Assembly: GCF_024505165.1 (NCBI RefSeq) | Contig: NZ_JANIBK010000036.1 | Span: 1-32,104, forward strand | Origin: Methylomonas rivi | GTDB lineage: Bacteria; Pseudomonadota; Gammaproteobacteria; Methylococcales; Methylomonadaceae | DNA length: 32,104 nucleotides | Reading direction: 5' to 3' | Part shown: piece after piece, positions 31,928 through 32,104 of the stretch | Numbering within the stretch: the first letter of the stretch is position 1 | How the letters are laid out: each line of letters starts with the position of its first letter | Made by a program: the position numbers and the translations under genes | The notes under the pieces: model-generated | The model's database searches: none | What the model saw: only the letters and a program-made list of their open reading frames with translations | What the model was told of the DNA's origin: nothing

Positions 31928-32104
31928 ATGACGGATTATCGTAGACTCTATATTCCCGGCGCATCATGGTTTTTTACCGTAAATTTGGCGCAACGAAAGG
32001 AAAACCGATTATTGATTGATAATGTCGATTTATTGCGCAAGGCATTTGCCTATACCAAACGCCGACATCCCTTTAAAATAGATGCCGTGGTTGTTTTACC
32101 TGAA
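31928..32104 (+). CDS. REP-associated tyrosine transposase (RAYT, Y1_Tnp/IS200-like), 3'-truncated by window edge
   Basis: The first 59 residues are visible. MTDYRRLYIPGASWFFTVNL matches the RAYT N-terminus (YRR...PGASWFFTV). The following NRLLIDNVDLLRKAFAYTK and HPFKIDAVVVLPE lead straight to the HUH metal motif, which would come next but is cut off by the window end. RAYTs are single-copy transposase relatives that cut and join REP sequences with a GTAG head. One such hairpin lies 38 bases upstream, and others are at 1322-1414 and 15828-15877. Confidence 0.9.
   Translation, partial: MTDYRRLYIPGASWFFTVNLAQRKENRLLIDNVDLLRKAFAYTKRRHPFKIDAVVVLPE

Noticed and set aside
1-32104. CRISPR arrays, tRNA and rRNA genes, prophage
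   Set aside because: I saw no regularly spaced direct repeats, no cloverleaf-like tRNA sequence, no rRNA stretches and no phage structural or integrase genes. A proper tRNA or covariance-model scan could not be run here.

Overview
The window looks like a chromosomal segment of a gammaproteobacterium, at a rough estimate a little over half G+C. The housekeeping block hslV-hslU-DUF971-ubiE-ubiJ-ubiB, SlyX and a MetA-type homoserine acyltransferase point there. A methanotroph of the Methylococcales (Methylomonas or Methylobacter type) fits the gene style, but this is inference: no diagnostic methane-oxidation gene is present.

Layout. 1-988: 3' part of a methyltransferase. 1104-2050: a decayed patch with a small membrane ORF, an inverted pair of REP elements and a broken TumE/TumA toxin-antitoxin locus. 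2217-5729: a TonB-dependent receptor with a signalling-type N-terminus, followed by a PepSY membrane protein (probable iron-siderophore uptake). 6069-6518 (minus): a NikR-family nickel regulator, divergent from a run of plus-strand envelope genes at 6650-10332 that ends in a HupE/UreJ-type nickel permease. In between are two membrane proteins, a CopC-like protein, a membrane-anchored periplasmic protein, a c-type cytochrome lipoprotein and a second lipoprotein. A small exported helical protein follows at 10469. 11329-15741: a two-component system, a strong terminator and a second TonB-dependent receptor. 16067-19342 (minus): HypX with an extra C-terminal hemerythrin domain, preceded by a GlxA-type AraC regulator. 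19569-25528: a CDF transporter, a penicillin-binding carboxypeptidase, SlyX, a DUF6763 protein, an ATPase, MetA, guanine deaminase and a small exported protein. 25704-31602: hslVU behind a heat-shock-like promoter, then DUF971, ubiE, a Uma2 nuclease-fold gene, ubiJ and ubiB. 31928-end: the start of a REP-associated transposase (RAYT).

How the parts connect. NikR, HupE and HypX share one theme: nickel supply and [NiFe]-hydrogenase maturation. HypX makes the active-site CO ligand when cells grow in air. No hydrogenase structural genes are visible, so they should lie elsewhere. The seven-gene envelope cluster beside NikR is the best candidate for an undescribed system: a nickel-regulated set of membrane, cytochrome and periplasmic proteins around a nickel permease. 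The HypX-hemerythrin fusion is the most striking single protein. The RAYT at the right edge and three hairpins that begin with GTAG elsewhere in the window suggest an active or recent REP family.
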